DNA of 47,861 bases from Mycobacterium sp. (GCF_002863225.1 NZ_PKEK01000107.1:1-47861), one strand, 5' to 3'. Counted from the first letter of the stretch, positions 15,948 to 24,441 are shown. Notes: a model not told the origin generated them from the letters alone. Program-made: numbers and translations.

Positions 15948-17220
15948 TGAGCTTGGCGCTGATCGATCCCAGTGACGCACCCGTGCTGCGTTCGAAGCGG
16001 CCGTGGTCGTAGCTGCGGGTCGCGACATCGTGGTCGCCTGCCTCGGCGCGCAGCGCACCCACTGTGCACTGCTCTCGCGTGCGGTGCTCGAACGGATCGA
16101 ATTGGTACCAACGGCAGGCATTTTCGTAGGTGATCTTGTTGACTTCGTCGTCGGGGACGCCGGCGGTCACCTCGGCGAGCTCCTCGGCGGCATGTGGCCA
16201 GGACGAGTCGGAATGCGGGTAGTCGCATTCCCAGGCAATGTTGTCGATGCCGATCTCGTGACGCAGTTTCACCCCGATCGGATCGGAGATGAAGCAGGTG
16301 AGGAAGCGTTCGCGGAACACCTCGCTCGGTAGCTTCGTGCCGAAGTCTTGACCGGTCCACAGGTGGTGCATCTCGTAGGTGCGGTCGATCCGATCGGTGA
16401 AGTACGGGATCCAGCCGGTGCCGCCCTCCGACAGGGCGAAGCGTAAGTCGGGGAAGTCTTTGACGACGCGGGACCAGAGCAGATCGGCTGCAGCGGAGCA
16501 GATGTTCATCGGCTGCAGCGTGATCATCACGTCGATGGGGGCGTTGTCGGCAGTCATGGTGATCTTGCCGCTCGAACCGAGATGGACTGAGACCACTGTC
16601 CCGCAATCCGATGCGGCACGCCACATCGGGTCCCAGTAGTCGTCATGAAAGCTCGGGAAGCCCAGAGTGGCTGGATTTTCGGTGAATGTGACGGAGTGGC
16701 AACCCTTCTCCGAGTTGCGGCGGATTTCCTTGGCGCACAGGTCCGCATCCCACAAGATCGGCAGGGCCATCGGAATGAAGCGGCCGGGGTAGCTGCCGCA
16801 CCAGTCGTCGATGTGCCAGTCGTTGTAGGCCTGGGTAACCGCCAGCGCCAGATCTTTGTCCTTATGGGTGGCGAACAGGCGACCCGCGAAACCGGGGAAG
16901 GAGGGGAAACACATCGAACCGAGTACGCCGCCGGCGTTCATGTCCTTCACTCGCTCGTGAATGTCGTAGCACCCCGGCCGCATCTCGTCGAAGGCGGTGG
17001 GCTCGATCCCGTACTCCTCCCGGGGGCGTCCCGCGACGGCATTCAGCCCGATGTTCGGAACGATCGCCCCGTTGAAGGTCCACACTTCCGAGCCGTCGTC
17101 CTGTCGAATGACCCGTGGTGCATCGTCGGCGAATTTGGTCGGCATCCTTCCCTCGAACAGGGTCGGCGGTTCGACGAGATGGTCGTCGACGCTGACCAGG
17201 ATCATGTTCTCGGGCTTCAT
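15940..17220 (-). CDS. Amidohydrolase-2 family metal-dependent hydrolase/decarboxylase
   Basis: This 426-residue protein of the TIM-barrel amidohydrolase_2 family (PF04909) begins VSVDDHLVEPPTLFEG, a divergent form of the DxH strand, and ends with the conserved WECDYPHSDSSWP segment (about residue 333). Family members include ACMSD-type decarboxylases and ring-cleavage hydrolases. The ATG at 17220 follows AAGGAG. It is the first gene of the minus-strand set amidohydrolase-SDR-ALDH-ADH. A second family member lies at 44122-45315; both have ACGTTATC in the promoter. Confidence 0.85.
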   Translation of the reverse strand: MKPENMILVSVDDHLVEPPTLFEGRMPTKFADDAPRVIRQDDGSEVWTFNGAIVPNIGLNAVAGRPREEYGIEPTAFDEMRPGCYDIHERVKDMNAGGVLGSMCFPSFPGFAGRLFATHKDKDLALAVTQAYNDWHIDDWCGSYPGRFIPMALPILWDADLCAKEIRRNSEKGCHSVTFTENPATLGFPSFHDDYWDPMWRAASDCGTVVSVHLGSSGKITMTADNAPIDVMITLQPMNICSAAADLLWSRVVKDFPDLRFALSEGGTGWIPYFTDRIDRTYEMHHLWTGQDFGTKLPSEVFRERFLTCFISDPIGVKLRHEIGIDNIAWECDYPHSDSSWPHAAEELAEVTAGVPDDEVNKITYENACRWYQFDPFEHRTREQCTVGALRAEAGDHDVATRSYDHGRFERSTGASLGSISAKLNV

Positions 17221-17337
17221 GGTGCTCCTTGGGCAGAGGTTGAAGGCGACGTTATCAGACCGAAGAAGAACTATATGCAATTATGAAAACGTTCATTTCC
17301 GCTGGATCGTGCGGCGTCCATCGCAGCAATGAAACCA

Positions 17338-17970
17338 TCACCGTGACGGTAGTTTTCGTGGCTCTACCGAGAAACTGAGCAGGAGGCGATCGAGCACTTT
17401 GGCTGCCCGCTCGCGAGCCTTGCGTGGCCTGGTCGCGTGAGCGACCAGTAACGCGGCTTCCTCGACGGCGGCGACCAACATGTGCGTCAGCTCGCTGACT
17501 GGCTGGTCCTCGATAACGCCTTCCGCGATCGCTTCGCGCACCATGTCGTTGATCAGAGCGATGCTGTTGGCTTCCTCGATCTCGCGCAGTGTCCGCCAGC
17601 CGAGTACCACCGGAGCGTCGAGGAGCATGATCCGTTGCACCTCAGGCTCGAGCGCCGACTCGAGGAAGCTGTGTAGGCCGCTCGAGAGCTTTGCCCAGGG
17701 GTCATCCCCGACGGGCGGGGAAGCCAGCGACCGCAGTGTCAGGTCTTGCTCCACCTCTACGAACACTGCGCGGAACAACTCCGCTTTGTCCTTGAAGTGG
17801 TGGTAAAACGCGCCGCGAGTGCCCACCCCGGACTCCGTGACCAAGTCACCGATGCTGGTGTGGAAATAGCCCTTGTCGACAAACAACAACCGACCGGCGT
17901 CGATGAGGTCTCGGCGGGTCGTCTCGCCACGGGCACGACGTTCGTGGTCCGTTCCGCCTCGCTTGGCCAT
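17338..17970 (-). CDS. TetR-family regulator
   Basis: The 210-residue protein has the helix-turn-helix SIGDLVTESGVGTRGAFYHHF (about residues 39-59). Fourteen bases upstream of its ATG lies GCAACAT-N9-ATGTTGC (17984-18006). A nearly identical site is found in front of the substrate-binding-fold gene at 18847, and a degenerate one in front of the P450 at 21181. It is therefore the likely autorepressor and local regulator of the ERG2-like, binding-fold and P450 genes. Ligand unknown. Confidence 0.87.
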   Translation of the reverse strand: MAKRGGTDHERRARGETTRRDLIDAGRLLFVDKGYFHTSIGDLVTESGVGTRGAFYHHFKDKAELFRAVFVEVEQDLTLRSLASPPVGDDPWAKLSSGLHSFLESALEPEVQRIMLLDAPVVLGWRTLREIEEANSIALINDMVREAIAEGVIEDQPVSELTHMLVAAVEEAALLVAHATRPRKARERAAKVLDRLLLSFSVEPRKLPSR

Positions 17971-17983
17971 GAAGGTGATACTA

Positions 17984-18006
17984 GCAACATTCGTTCTGTA
18001 TGTTGC
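17984..18006. promoter_or_regulatory. Operator 1: GCAACAT-N9-ATGTTGC
   Basis: A 7-bp perfect inverted repeat with a 9-nt centre, 14 nt upstream of the TetR start at 17970. The 21-nt core matches the site at 18820-18840 at 19 of 21 positions, including most of the spacer, which marks it as a real shared site. Confidence 0.75.
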
Positions 18007-18067
18007 GCACTATTTGATGCGGTCGGCCCCCGATGTGGCCGCTGGGTAAGGCGGGTTTCGAGGTCGC

Positions 18068-18637
18068 CTAGCGGTCGGGACGCCTCCGCACCAACCGTAC
18101 GAATTCTTTCGTCGAGAGCACCATGGAGGGCAATTCGAGTGATGTCAAAAGTGTTTCGGCCATCGCAAACGGAAGGGTGGTTGCGACGGCACCACGTCCG
18201 TACTCGAGGTGCCATGAGCCGGGGTGAATCGTGAGACCCCGGGTGTGTCCCTTCTCCAGGCATGTTCGCTCGCCGGGGCGCAATATCGACGGGCTTATCT
18301 GATCCGATTCCAGATCGTATGAGTCGATCTGGCCCGCAAGCAGGAATTTGTGAATTTCCACGTGTTTGTAGCGGCCCGAAAAGCCCTGCGTGCCAGTGGG
18401 TGAACCAAACAGCACGATGTATTCGCGTGGACTGAAGTACACCATGCTGACCTTGCCCAGGATTCCGCCCGCCTTGTTGCCGACCCAGCGGCCGCGCACC
18501 GGGGCGATGAGGTGGGGGTAGGCGGCCGATATCATCTCGACGACGTGATCCAGGCGTTCTCCGCTGTCCAGCGGGCGACCGATGGCGTCCTTCGCGATCT
18601 GCGCAAGAACGTCAGGGTCGATCTTGTACGGCTTCAT
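18068..18637 (-). CDS. ERG2/sigma-1-receptor-like protein (sterol isomerase fold)
   Basis: The 189-residue protein closely follows the ERG2/sigma-1 receptor family (PF04622): DPDVLAQIAKDAIG (7-20), NKAGGILGKVSMVYFSPREY (54-73), LFGSPTGTQGFSGRY (76-90) and LEYGRGAVATTLPFAMAET (144-162). Glu145 in EYGRG matches sigma-1 receptor Glu172. The partner Asp126 is not clearly conserved; Lys, or nearby Glu94, falls there. The N-terminal membrane helix of the eukaryotic proteins is missing if the ATG at 18637 is right; a longer frame exists but is polar. Fungal ERG2 is the C-8 sterol isomerase. Assignment is from remembered family sequence, so the fold is well supported and the reaction is open. Confidence 0.78.
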   Translation of the reverse strand: MKPYKIDPDVLAQIAKDAIGRPLDSGERLDHVVEMISAAYPHLIAPVRGRWVGNKAGGILGKVSMVYFSPREYIVLFGSPTGTQGFSGRYKHVEIHKFLLAGQIDSYDLESDQISPSILRPGERTCLEKGHTRGLTIHPGSWHLEYGRGAVATTLPFAMAETLLTSLELPSMVLSTKEFVRLVRRRPDR

Positions 18638-18819
18638 TCGTAGCGAAGACCTTTGCCTTAACTGTCCACGCGAGATTATCAGCTCGTCAGCACGCCCAGA
18701 GACAATTCTCGGAAATGATTGTTTACGTGTTCTGCTGAACGTGAATTCGCTGCGAAACGGCCGACGATGCAGCGACTTTCGTGGTGATAGCGCACAGATC
18801 AGGTGACCGATGGGCAAGT

Positions 18820-18840
18820 CAACATTCGTCATGTATGTTG
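18820..18840. promoter_or_regulatory. Operator 2: CAACAT-N9-ATGTTG
   Basis: Identical at 19 of 21 positions to the site before the TetR gene (17985-18005). It ends six bases before the ATG at 18847 and lies in the 209-nt divergent region shared with the ERG2-like gene (start 18637), so it can control both. Confidence 0.75.
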
Positions 18841-18846
18841 CTGAAC

Positions 18847-19992
18847 ATGGCAGATGAGGAAACTCGGGCTTTCGGCTCGGTGGCGCCGCTGAAGGTTGGT
18901 CTGCTCAACGACTATCCGACGAGGGCCGGCACCGACAGCGACACGACCGATGCCCTGCGGCTCGTGTTCGACGAGGCGGTTGCGGCTGGACTCGTCGATC
19001 GCCCTATCGAGTTGGTGCAACGCCAGGCGGTCGGGCTGCCGAACGGCACGTACCACGCCGTCGAACGTGCCTTCGACGAGCTCGTCGAGGACGGTTGCCT
19101 GGTGATCTTCGGGCCGTGGGTCTCCGACAACGCCGTGCCGCTGGGTTCGCACATCGACAAAGTCGCGCGGGTGCCGAACATCATCCTGTCGGGGTCGGAG
19201 GGGGCGCTGGGTGAGTGGTGCTTTGCTCTGAACAACGGATCCATGCCGGAGGAACCGGTCATGCTGGCCGCGGTCATGATCGGCGACGGTCGATCGCGGA
19301 TTGCCATCGCGTATGAAGCATCGTTGATCGGCAAGGAATATCTCGGTTTCGCCGAAAAGGCTTACTCGGCCGCTGGTCTGAAGATTGTTGCGACGGTGGC
19401 GATACCCCAGGTCGAAGCCGACAAGTCCGAGGCGGTGGCCGCGCTGCGGTCGGCGGAACCCGACGCCCTGGTGCACGTCGGATTCGGCCATGGCCTGTGG
19501 GGATTCACCGACGCATTGCGTGCCGTCGACTGGGACCCTCCGCGCTACACCACGACGGCCTTCGAGATGGCTCACATCAACGCCGAATGGATGCGACAAC
19601 TTTCGGGCTGGATCGGGCTGGACAGCTACGACGAACGCAACGAGATCGGTCAGGCCTTCCTGGATCGCTTCGAATCCCGATACGGGCGCAGGCCGGGCAA
19701 TTCCATGCCGTTGCTCTGTCATGACGCCGCGACGGTCATCACTCGCGGGTTGGCTGCGGCGCGCCCGCTGACCGGAGAAGGCGTCAAGCAAGGCATGGAA
19801 CAGGTGAAGCTCGTGCCGTCCGCTAGCGGCGCCCCCGGTACCTACCTGAGGTTCGGGCGGTTCATCCGGCAGGGCTGGATGGGAACGGACTATCTGATCG
19901 CCCGGCGTGTGCTGCCGGACGGCAGTGCGCACGTGTTCCATGCGGTACCAAGCGAACACATATCACGCGCGGTCGGCGTCGCCGCCCGATAG
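18847..19992 (+). CDS. Leucine-binding-protein-fold (ABC substrate-binding-like) protein without signal peptide
   Basis: The 381-residue protein has the type I periplasmic-binding fold: VGLLNDYPTRAG at the start, VIFGPWVSD and NIILSGSEGALGEWCF, then EASLIGKEYLGFAEKAYSAAG. Extracellular relatives carry branched-chain amino acids to ABC importers. This one starts MADEETRAFGSVAPLK, with no hydrophobic or lipobox segment, and no permease or ATPase gene is nearby. A cytoplasmic ligand-binding or sensor role is thus more likely than import. The start at 18847 lies right behind operator 2. Its 3' end overlaps the convergent reductase by 30 nt. Confidence 0.8.
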   Translation: MADEETRAFGSVAPLKVGLLNDYPTRAGTDSDTTDALRLVFDEAVAAGLVDRPIELVQRQAVGLPNGTYHAVERAFDELVEDGCLVIFGPWVSDNAVPLGSHIDKVARVPNIILSGSEGALGEWCFALNNGSMPEEPVMLAAVMIGDGRSRIAIAYEASLIGKEYLGFAEKAYSAAGLKIVATVAIPQVEADKSEAVAALRSAEPDALVHVGFGHGLWGFTDALRAVDWDPPRYTTTAFEMAHINAEWMRQLSGWIGLDSYDERNEIGQAFLDRFESRYGRRPGNSMPLLCHDAATVITRGLAAARPLTGEGVKQGMEQVKLVPSASGAPGTYLRFGRFIRQGWMGTDYLIARRVLPDGSAHVFHAVPSEHISRAVGVAAR

Positions 19993-21057
19993 GTCGATCG
20001 CTCCGAACACCGGCGCGGTCACGATGCCGGGCGGCTGAGCCAACACGTACGGGATCGCGCGGACTGCGCTCATACCGATCATCAGGTGGCCGGGTTGGGC
20101 GTGTTGACCGTTGGGAGGCGCGCCGTCCCATCCGACGTCGAGCTGGAGTTCGAAACTCGGAACCCCTTTGATGACGGCGCGGATGAGCGGTGCCTTCTCC
20201 CCGGGCGCCAGCGGTTGCAGACCCCACTGTGGGAGGTCGCGGGTGAGCACCCACTCCTCGTGGATGGCAAGCAGTGGGCGTCCCGACCAGTGGCCAACCC
20301 AAGAGAAGCGCTGTCCCACAACGGTTCCCGCCTCGACGGTGCCGACCGGGATTTCGATGTCGTAAGGAAGCGTTGTCGCGTCGACGCTCACCTCGATGTC
20401 AGACAGGGTGACGCCAAGGACGTCGGCGGTCGCATTCAACGTCTGGCGATAGGCCATGTCGAGCTTTTTGATGATGGGGGAGTCGGCACTGACGTCTTCG
20501 GGCGGGCGTGCCATGCCCATTAGGTCGACCAGCATCGGCCTGCTGTCCACTGCTGAGACGTCGGTGGCCTCGTACAGGTCGATGCGGTCGATGGACTTGG
20601 ACAGCCCCGTGACCGTCGCGACGAGACGCTCGAACATGAAGCCGGGGTTCTCTCCGGCGGCGTGGAAACGGGAGTTTCCGGCACGACAGGCTTCCAGGAA
20701 AGCCGTCTCGGTCGCGGCGCCATAGGTAGGCAGGTGGTTGTAGGAGGTCGTCGTGATGACGTTGCTGCCTGAGGCCAATAGCCGGCAGATGTCATCGGCG
20801 TTCGTCTCGACCGGATGTGCCTTGCTGGCCGCGTGAATGACGACGTCGGCACCGAGCCCGATGACCGCGTCCTTGTCCGTGGTCGCGACGATTCCGGTGT
20901 CAGGTGGAAGTCCGCAGAGCGCACCGGCGTCCAGGCCGGCCTTGTCGCGGCCGTAAACCAGCACTCCGACCAATTGAAAGTCGGGATTCTCAATGAGTTC
21001 CTGTAGTGCGGCCCGGCCGACTGCACCCGTGGCCCACTGGGCTACTCGTATCGCCAA
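19963..21057 (-). CDS. DapB-like NAD(P)-binding dehydrogenase/reductase (copy A)
   Basis: The 364-residue protein has an N-terminal Rossmann domain (VAQWATGAVGRAAL, residues 5-18; VYGRDKAGLDAGALCG) and a C-terminal domain ending in AVRAIPYVLAQPPGI. This layout is that of dihydrodipicolinate-reductase-like proteins such as 2,4-diaminopentanoate dehydrogenase. It starts at a TTG (21057) behind AGGAGC. Copies B (22430-23464) and C (26120-27214) are paralogues. It is divergent from the P450 at 21181, with palindromic sites between. The family is common in steroid- and terpene-degrading actinobacteria; the reaction is not known to me. Confidence 0.82.
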   Translation of the reverse strand: MAIRVAQWATGAVGRAALQELIENPDFQLVGVLVYGRDKAGLDAGALCGLPPDTGIVATTDKDAVIGLGADVVIHAASKAHPVETNADDICRLLASGSNVITTTSYNHLPTYGAATETAFLEACRAGNSRFHAAGENPGFMFERLVATVTGLSKSIDRIDLYEATDVSAVDSRPMLVDLMGMARPPEDVSADSPIIKKLDMAYRQTLNATADVLGVTLSDIEVSVDATTLPYDIEIPVGTVEAGTVVGQRFSWVGHWSGRPLLAIHEEWVLTRDLPQWGLQPLAPGEKAPLIRAVIKGVPSFELQLDVGWDGAPPNGQHAQPGHLMIGMSAVRAIPYVLAQPPGIVTAPVFGAIDLSGGDADRA

Positions 21058-21108
21058 TCGACCGCTCCTGGTAGCGCTTTCGTCATACGATCGCGACTCG
21101 AGGATTCA

Positions 21109-21125
21109 ACCTACACTATGTAGGT
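21109..21125. promoter_or_regulatory. Palindrome ACCTACA-CTA-TGTAGGT between reductase A and P450
   Basis: A 7-bp perfect inverted repeat with a 3-nt centre in the 123-nt divergent region between starts 21057 and 21181, a plausible operator for a repressor or activator of both genes. Confidence 0.55.
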
Positions 21126-21128
21126 AAT

Positions 21129-21149
21129 CAACCACCAGGGTGTATGTTG
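21129..21149. promoter_or_regulatory. Operator 3 (degenerate): CAAC-N13-GTTG
   Basis: The right nine bases, TGTATGTTG (21141-21149), are identical to operators 1 and 2, and the left arm CAAC is at the same distance. The left-arm AT is lost. It is 31 nt upstream of the P450 start. Confidence 0.45.
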
Positions 21150-21180
21150 ACTCCGGCGAACATCTAGTGAGAGGCGACAC

Positions 21181-22419
21181 ATGGTGAAGCCGGCAACCGT
21201 TGAAGAACTCGAGCAGAGCATTCGGGACGCTCAGGAGAGGTTCAACGTCGGCATGGGCGCCGACGGCGACGCGACCCCGTATCCGCTCCTGAAGCAGTTG
21301 CGCGAGCAAGCGCCCGTTCACGCCGGTTGGCCAGAGATGGGCATGGCAGGCAACTCGGGCGATGGCCCACCGACGTTCACTGCGTACTCGTTCGATGCGG
21401 TCAAGGGGATATTCACCGACAACGTCACCTTCAGCACTCGGTGCTATGAGGACGTCGTGCGACCGTTGCAGGGACCGACGATCCTGGAGATGCAGGAGCC
21501 CGAGCACGCCGTATATCGCAAGCTGCACGAATTCGCCTTCGCGCGTTCGTCCATGAAGCGGTGGGACGCCGAACTCGCGGGCCCTCTGGTGGACGCCACC
21601 ATCGCAAGATTCAAGGATGCCAAGCACGTTGATCTGGTGGACAAGGTCTTCATGCCGGTCCCGGTGCGGGTGATCGCGGCTCTCCTGGGCCTACCCGACG
21701 CGGATGTGCTCTGGTTTCACCGCTTGGCCATCGACCTGTTGGGATTTCGCGGCGACATGAAGGCTGCGATGACAGCCTCGGCGGAGATGAAGGACTACTT
21801 CGTCGGGATACTGGCGGAGAAGCGTCGGTCGCCTCAGGACGACATGGTCTCGATCCTCGCCTCGTCCGAAGTGAACGGTGTGAAGATGTCGGACGAGCAG
21901 ATCTACGGATTCATGCGCAACTTGCTGCCGGCCGGCGCCGAAACCACCTCGCGGTCGACGGCCAGCCTGGCGATGGCACTACTGACTCATCCCGACCAGC
22001 TCGACGCGGTGCGCAACGATCGCAGTCTGCTGCCGCAAGCAATCGAAGAAGGAATCCGTTGGGAGACACCGCTGCTGAACTTCATGCGCGAGGTCACGGT
22101 GGACACCGAACTCGGTGGGGTGGCGATTCCGCAGGGTGCGACCATGATGCTGAACCTGGGCAGCGCGAACCACGACGAGAGCCGATGGAACGACCCCGAG
22201 AGCTTCAACATCTTTCGAGAGCGTAAGCCGCACATCGGTTTTGCCCACGGCGCGCATGTGTGCCTGGGGATGCACCTCGCGCGGCTGGAGAGCATGAAGA
22301 TCTTCAACGCGCTGTTCGACCAACTGCCCGGACTACGCCTGGACCCCGACGCCCCCGCCCCGTTTGTGACCGGGGTGATGTTCCGCTCGCCGCCACGCCT
22401 TGACGTGGTGTGGGACTGA
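21181..22419 (+). CDS. Cytochrome P450
   Basis: The 412-residue P450 has the I-helix AGAETT (251-256), ExxR as EGIR (290-293) and the heme loop FAHGAHVCLG with Cys361. It begins at ATG 21181 behind GAGAGG. It differs clearly from the P450s at 8303 and 38363 (for example FAHGAH instead of FGGGAH or FGAGEH). A DapB-like reductase follows after 10 nt and another is divergent, so P450 and reductase probably act on one pathway. Likely role: hydroxylation of a hydrophobic substrate. Confidence 0.92.
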   Translation: MVKPATVEELEQSIRDAQERFNVGMGADGDATPYPLLKQLREQAPVHAGWPEMGMAGNSGDGPPTFTAYSFDAVKGIFTDNVTFSTRCYEDVVRPLQGPTILEMQEPEHAVYRKLHEFAFARSSMKRWDAELAGPLVDATIARFKDAKHVDLVDKVFMPVPVRVIAALLGLPDADVLWFHRLAIDLLGFRGDMKAAMTASAEMKDYFVGILAEKRRSPQDDMVSILASSEVNGVKMSDEQIYGFMRNLLPAGAETTSRSTASLAMALLTHPDQLDAVRNDRSLLPQAIEEGIRWETPLLNFMREVTVDTELGGVAIPQGATMMLNLGSANHDESRWNDPESFNIFRERKPHIGFAHGAHVCLGMHLARLESMKIFNALFDQLPGLRLDPDAPAPFVTGVMFRSPPRLDVVWD

Positions 22420-22429
22420 GAGTCTCCCG

Positions 22430-23464
22430 ATGACACGAGTAATCCAATGGGCAACCGGGACAACAGGAACGATGGCGCTGCGGCACGTGATCGGCAGACC
22501 GGACCTTGATCTGGTCGGGGTGAAGGTCTACGACCCGACCAAAGCGGGTGCCGACGCAGGCGCACTCTGCGGACTACCGGATACCGGGGTCCTGGCAACC
22601 GACGATCGCGACGCCGTGATCAACGCCACCGCTGACGTCGTGCTCTACATGGGCAAGGTCGAGACGGATACGCCGGGTTGCTTTGCCGATGTCTGCGATC
22701 TGCTTGCGTCGGGCAAAGATGTTGTCGCAACCGGCAGCCGGTTCATTCATCCACGTTCCCTGGATGAGTCGCTGGCCGATGCGATCGAAGATGCCTGCCG
22801 CGCCGGAGAGTCGTCGTTCCTGGGTGTGGGCCTGTTTCCCGGCTTCGTCGGCGAGTCGCTGACGCCAGTGCTGTCGCGACTGACCCAACGGACCAGTCGC
22901 ATCAACGTCCGCGAGGTGCTCGACTACTCGACATACGCCAGCCACGACCTGATCTTCAATGCCATGGGTTTTGGTTTCCCGCCCGGTGACACCACGCCGT
23001 TGCTGACCAATCCCGACTATGCCGCCGGCGCGTGGATTGGCTCTGCGACGGTGCTGGCCCAGGCGCTGGGGTTGGAAATCCAGTCGATCGAGGGTTACCG
23101 CGAAGTCGCCACCACGCCCAGGGCTTTGACGGTGGCCGCGGGTGACATACCCGCCGGCACCGTCGGTGCGATGCGGTTCGGTGTGGTCGTGAATTGCGGT
23201 GATACGACGGTGGCTGTCGAGCATCTGACCCGGATGGCCGAGGACCTCGCGCCGGATTGGCCGACCGAGATCGGCTACGAGGTGGTGCTGGAAGGTGAGC
23301 CCAATCTGCGCCTGCACCTCGTCGTCGGTTCGCACGACGAGGATCATGCCGAGCAGGGCTGCCTGGCGACGGCCATGCACGCGGTCAACGCAATTCCAGC
23401 GGTGACGGCAGCAGCGCCCGGACTCTACGACCTCTCGACGATCCCCCGGCGCCCTCTGCAGTGA
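22430..23464 (+). CDS. DapB-like NAD(P)-binding dehydrogenase/reductase (copy B)
   Basis: The 344-residue paralogue of copies A and C starts VIQWATGTTGTMALRHVIG, with GVKVYDPTKAGADAGALCG after it, almost the same as copy A (VYGRDKAGLDAGALCG). It ends MHAVNAIPAVTAAAPGLYD. The ATG at 22430 lies 10 nt after the P450 stop, so the two form an operon. A longer frame from 22400 would overlap the P450. The C-terminal part carries NCGDTTVAVEHLTRMAEDLAPDW, similar to copy C's ITIEHINRMAPDLAPQW, suggesting the same reaction class. Confidence 0.83.
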   Translation: MTRVIQWATGTTGTMALRHVIGRPDLDLVGVKVYDPTKAGADAGALCGLPDTGVLATDDRDAVINATADVVLYMGKVETDTPGCFADVCDLLASGKDVVATGSRFIHPRSLDESLADAIEDACRAGESSFLGVGLFPGFVGESLTPVLSRLTQRTSRINVREVLDYSTYASHDLIFNAMGFGFPPGDTTPLLTNPDYAAGAWIGSATVLAQALGLEIQSIEGYREVATTPRALTVAAGDIPAGTVGAMRFGVVVNCGDTTVAVEHLTRMAEDLAPDWPTEIGYEVVLEGEPNLRLHLVVGSHDEDHAEQGCLATAMHAVNAIPAVTAAAPGLYDLSTIPRRPLQ

Positions 23465-23524
23465 AGCCGAGTTGCATTCGCGACTGAGGGTTTCGCGCCT
23501 CACTAGAGGGCAGGACAGAGGAGC

Positions 23525-24364
23525 TCAGGTGCTAAGCGCCGCCACCCGAGATCGCTCTCTGATCGATGCGACCACGCCGCCGTCGTTGAGGATGTCGGTA
23601 CCGGTGAGGTAACCGGCTTTGTCGCTGGCGCAGAAAGCGAACAGCTCCGCCATCTCTTCGGCTTTACCCCAGCGTGGCACTGCTGCGTCGGCGACCATGG
23701 CACCCGCGCCGGCCTGCTCTTCCAGCCGGCCCATCTCGGTGTCGACGGACCCCGGCGATACCGAGACGATGCGGAGCCCCCGGCCGTTGAACCTCTCCGC
23801 CTGCGACCAGCTGTACCACCTGACGAAGCTCTTGCTGACCGCATACGCGATACCCGATCGCGCCTCCGGGCCGGCAATGTCACACGCCGCCAGCATGTCG
23901 CGCAGGAAAGCGGCTTCATCCACCAACGCCAAGGGGAACTGAGCAGCGGGGAGTACTTCTTCGGGCATGATGTGCGCCGCCATGGAGGCCACGTTGACGA
24001 TCGCCGCGCCCTCGCCGGCGGTCTGAAAGAAGACCTCGTTGACGTTGAGTGTGCCCAGAGCGTTGGTTTTCATCACGTAATCTGCTTCGCCCATGCTGGG
24101 ACTGACGCCCGCGGTGTGGATCACCGAGACCAGTGTGCCGAGTCCGGCGGCGGTCTCGAACAGTCGGGCGACCGCCGCACGGTCGGTGACGTCGCAATCG
24201 ACGACCGTAGGCGTGATTCCGAGGTTCTCGAGGTCGGCGGCAGTACCGTCGAGTCGGTCCTTTCGTACGTCGGCCAGGACGACCGTGTGGTCGTTTCCGA
24301 CGATTTTGGCCGTGGCCGAACCCATGCCACCCGCGCCACCGGTGATCACCGATACCCGACTCAT
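23525..24364 (-). CDS. Short-chain dehydrogenase/reductase
   Basis: The 279-residue SDR has GGAGGMG (9-15), a DV acidic site (CDVTD), and the catalytic Tyr174/Lys178 (YAVSK). The substrate loop between strand beta-5 and Tyr is longer than usual, with PEEVLPAAQFPLALVDEAAFLRD split over about residues 133-160. This is typical of hydroxysteroid-type SDRs with a lid, which is suggestive only. It ends TGTDILNDGGVVAS. The ATG at 24364 follows GGAGGG. The next gene (24442) runs the same way 77 nt upstream. Confidence 0.88.
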   Translation of the reverse strand: MSRVSVITGGAGGMGSATAKIVGNDHTVVLADVRKDRLDGTAADLENLGITPTVVDCDVTDRAAVARLFETAAGLGTLVSVIHTAGVSPSMGEADYVMKTNALGTLNVNEVFFQTAGEGAAIVNVASMAAHIMPEEVLPAAQFPLALVDEAAFLRDMLAACDIAGPEARSGIAYAVSKSFVRWYSWSQAERFNGRGLRIVSVSPGSVDTEMGRLEEQAGAGAMVADAAVPRWGKAEEMAELFAFCASDKAGYLTGTDILNDGGVVASIRERSRVAALST

Positions 24365-24441
24365 TTACACACCCTCCAGGAGTTGCTGGCGATCGTCGAT
24401 GTTCAACATATCCGCCCGGAAATAGCGGTGATCGCGTTTGG

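Noticed and set aside
18638..18832. 65-residue N-terminal extension of the ERG2-like frame as a membrane anchor
   Set aside because: It is polar and Arg-rich, crosses the divergent promoter and operator 2, and has no hydrophobic helix.
23485..23503. Hairpin TGAGG-N9-CCTCA as a terminator between 23464 and 23525
   Set aside because: Only five base pairs with a mismatch above; too weak to call.
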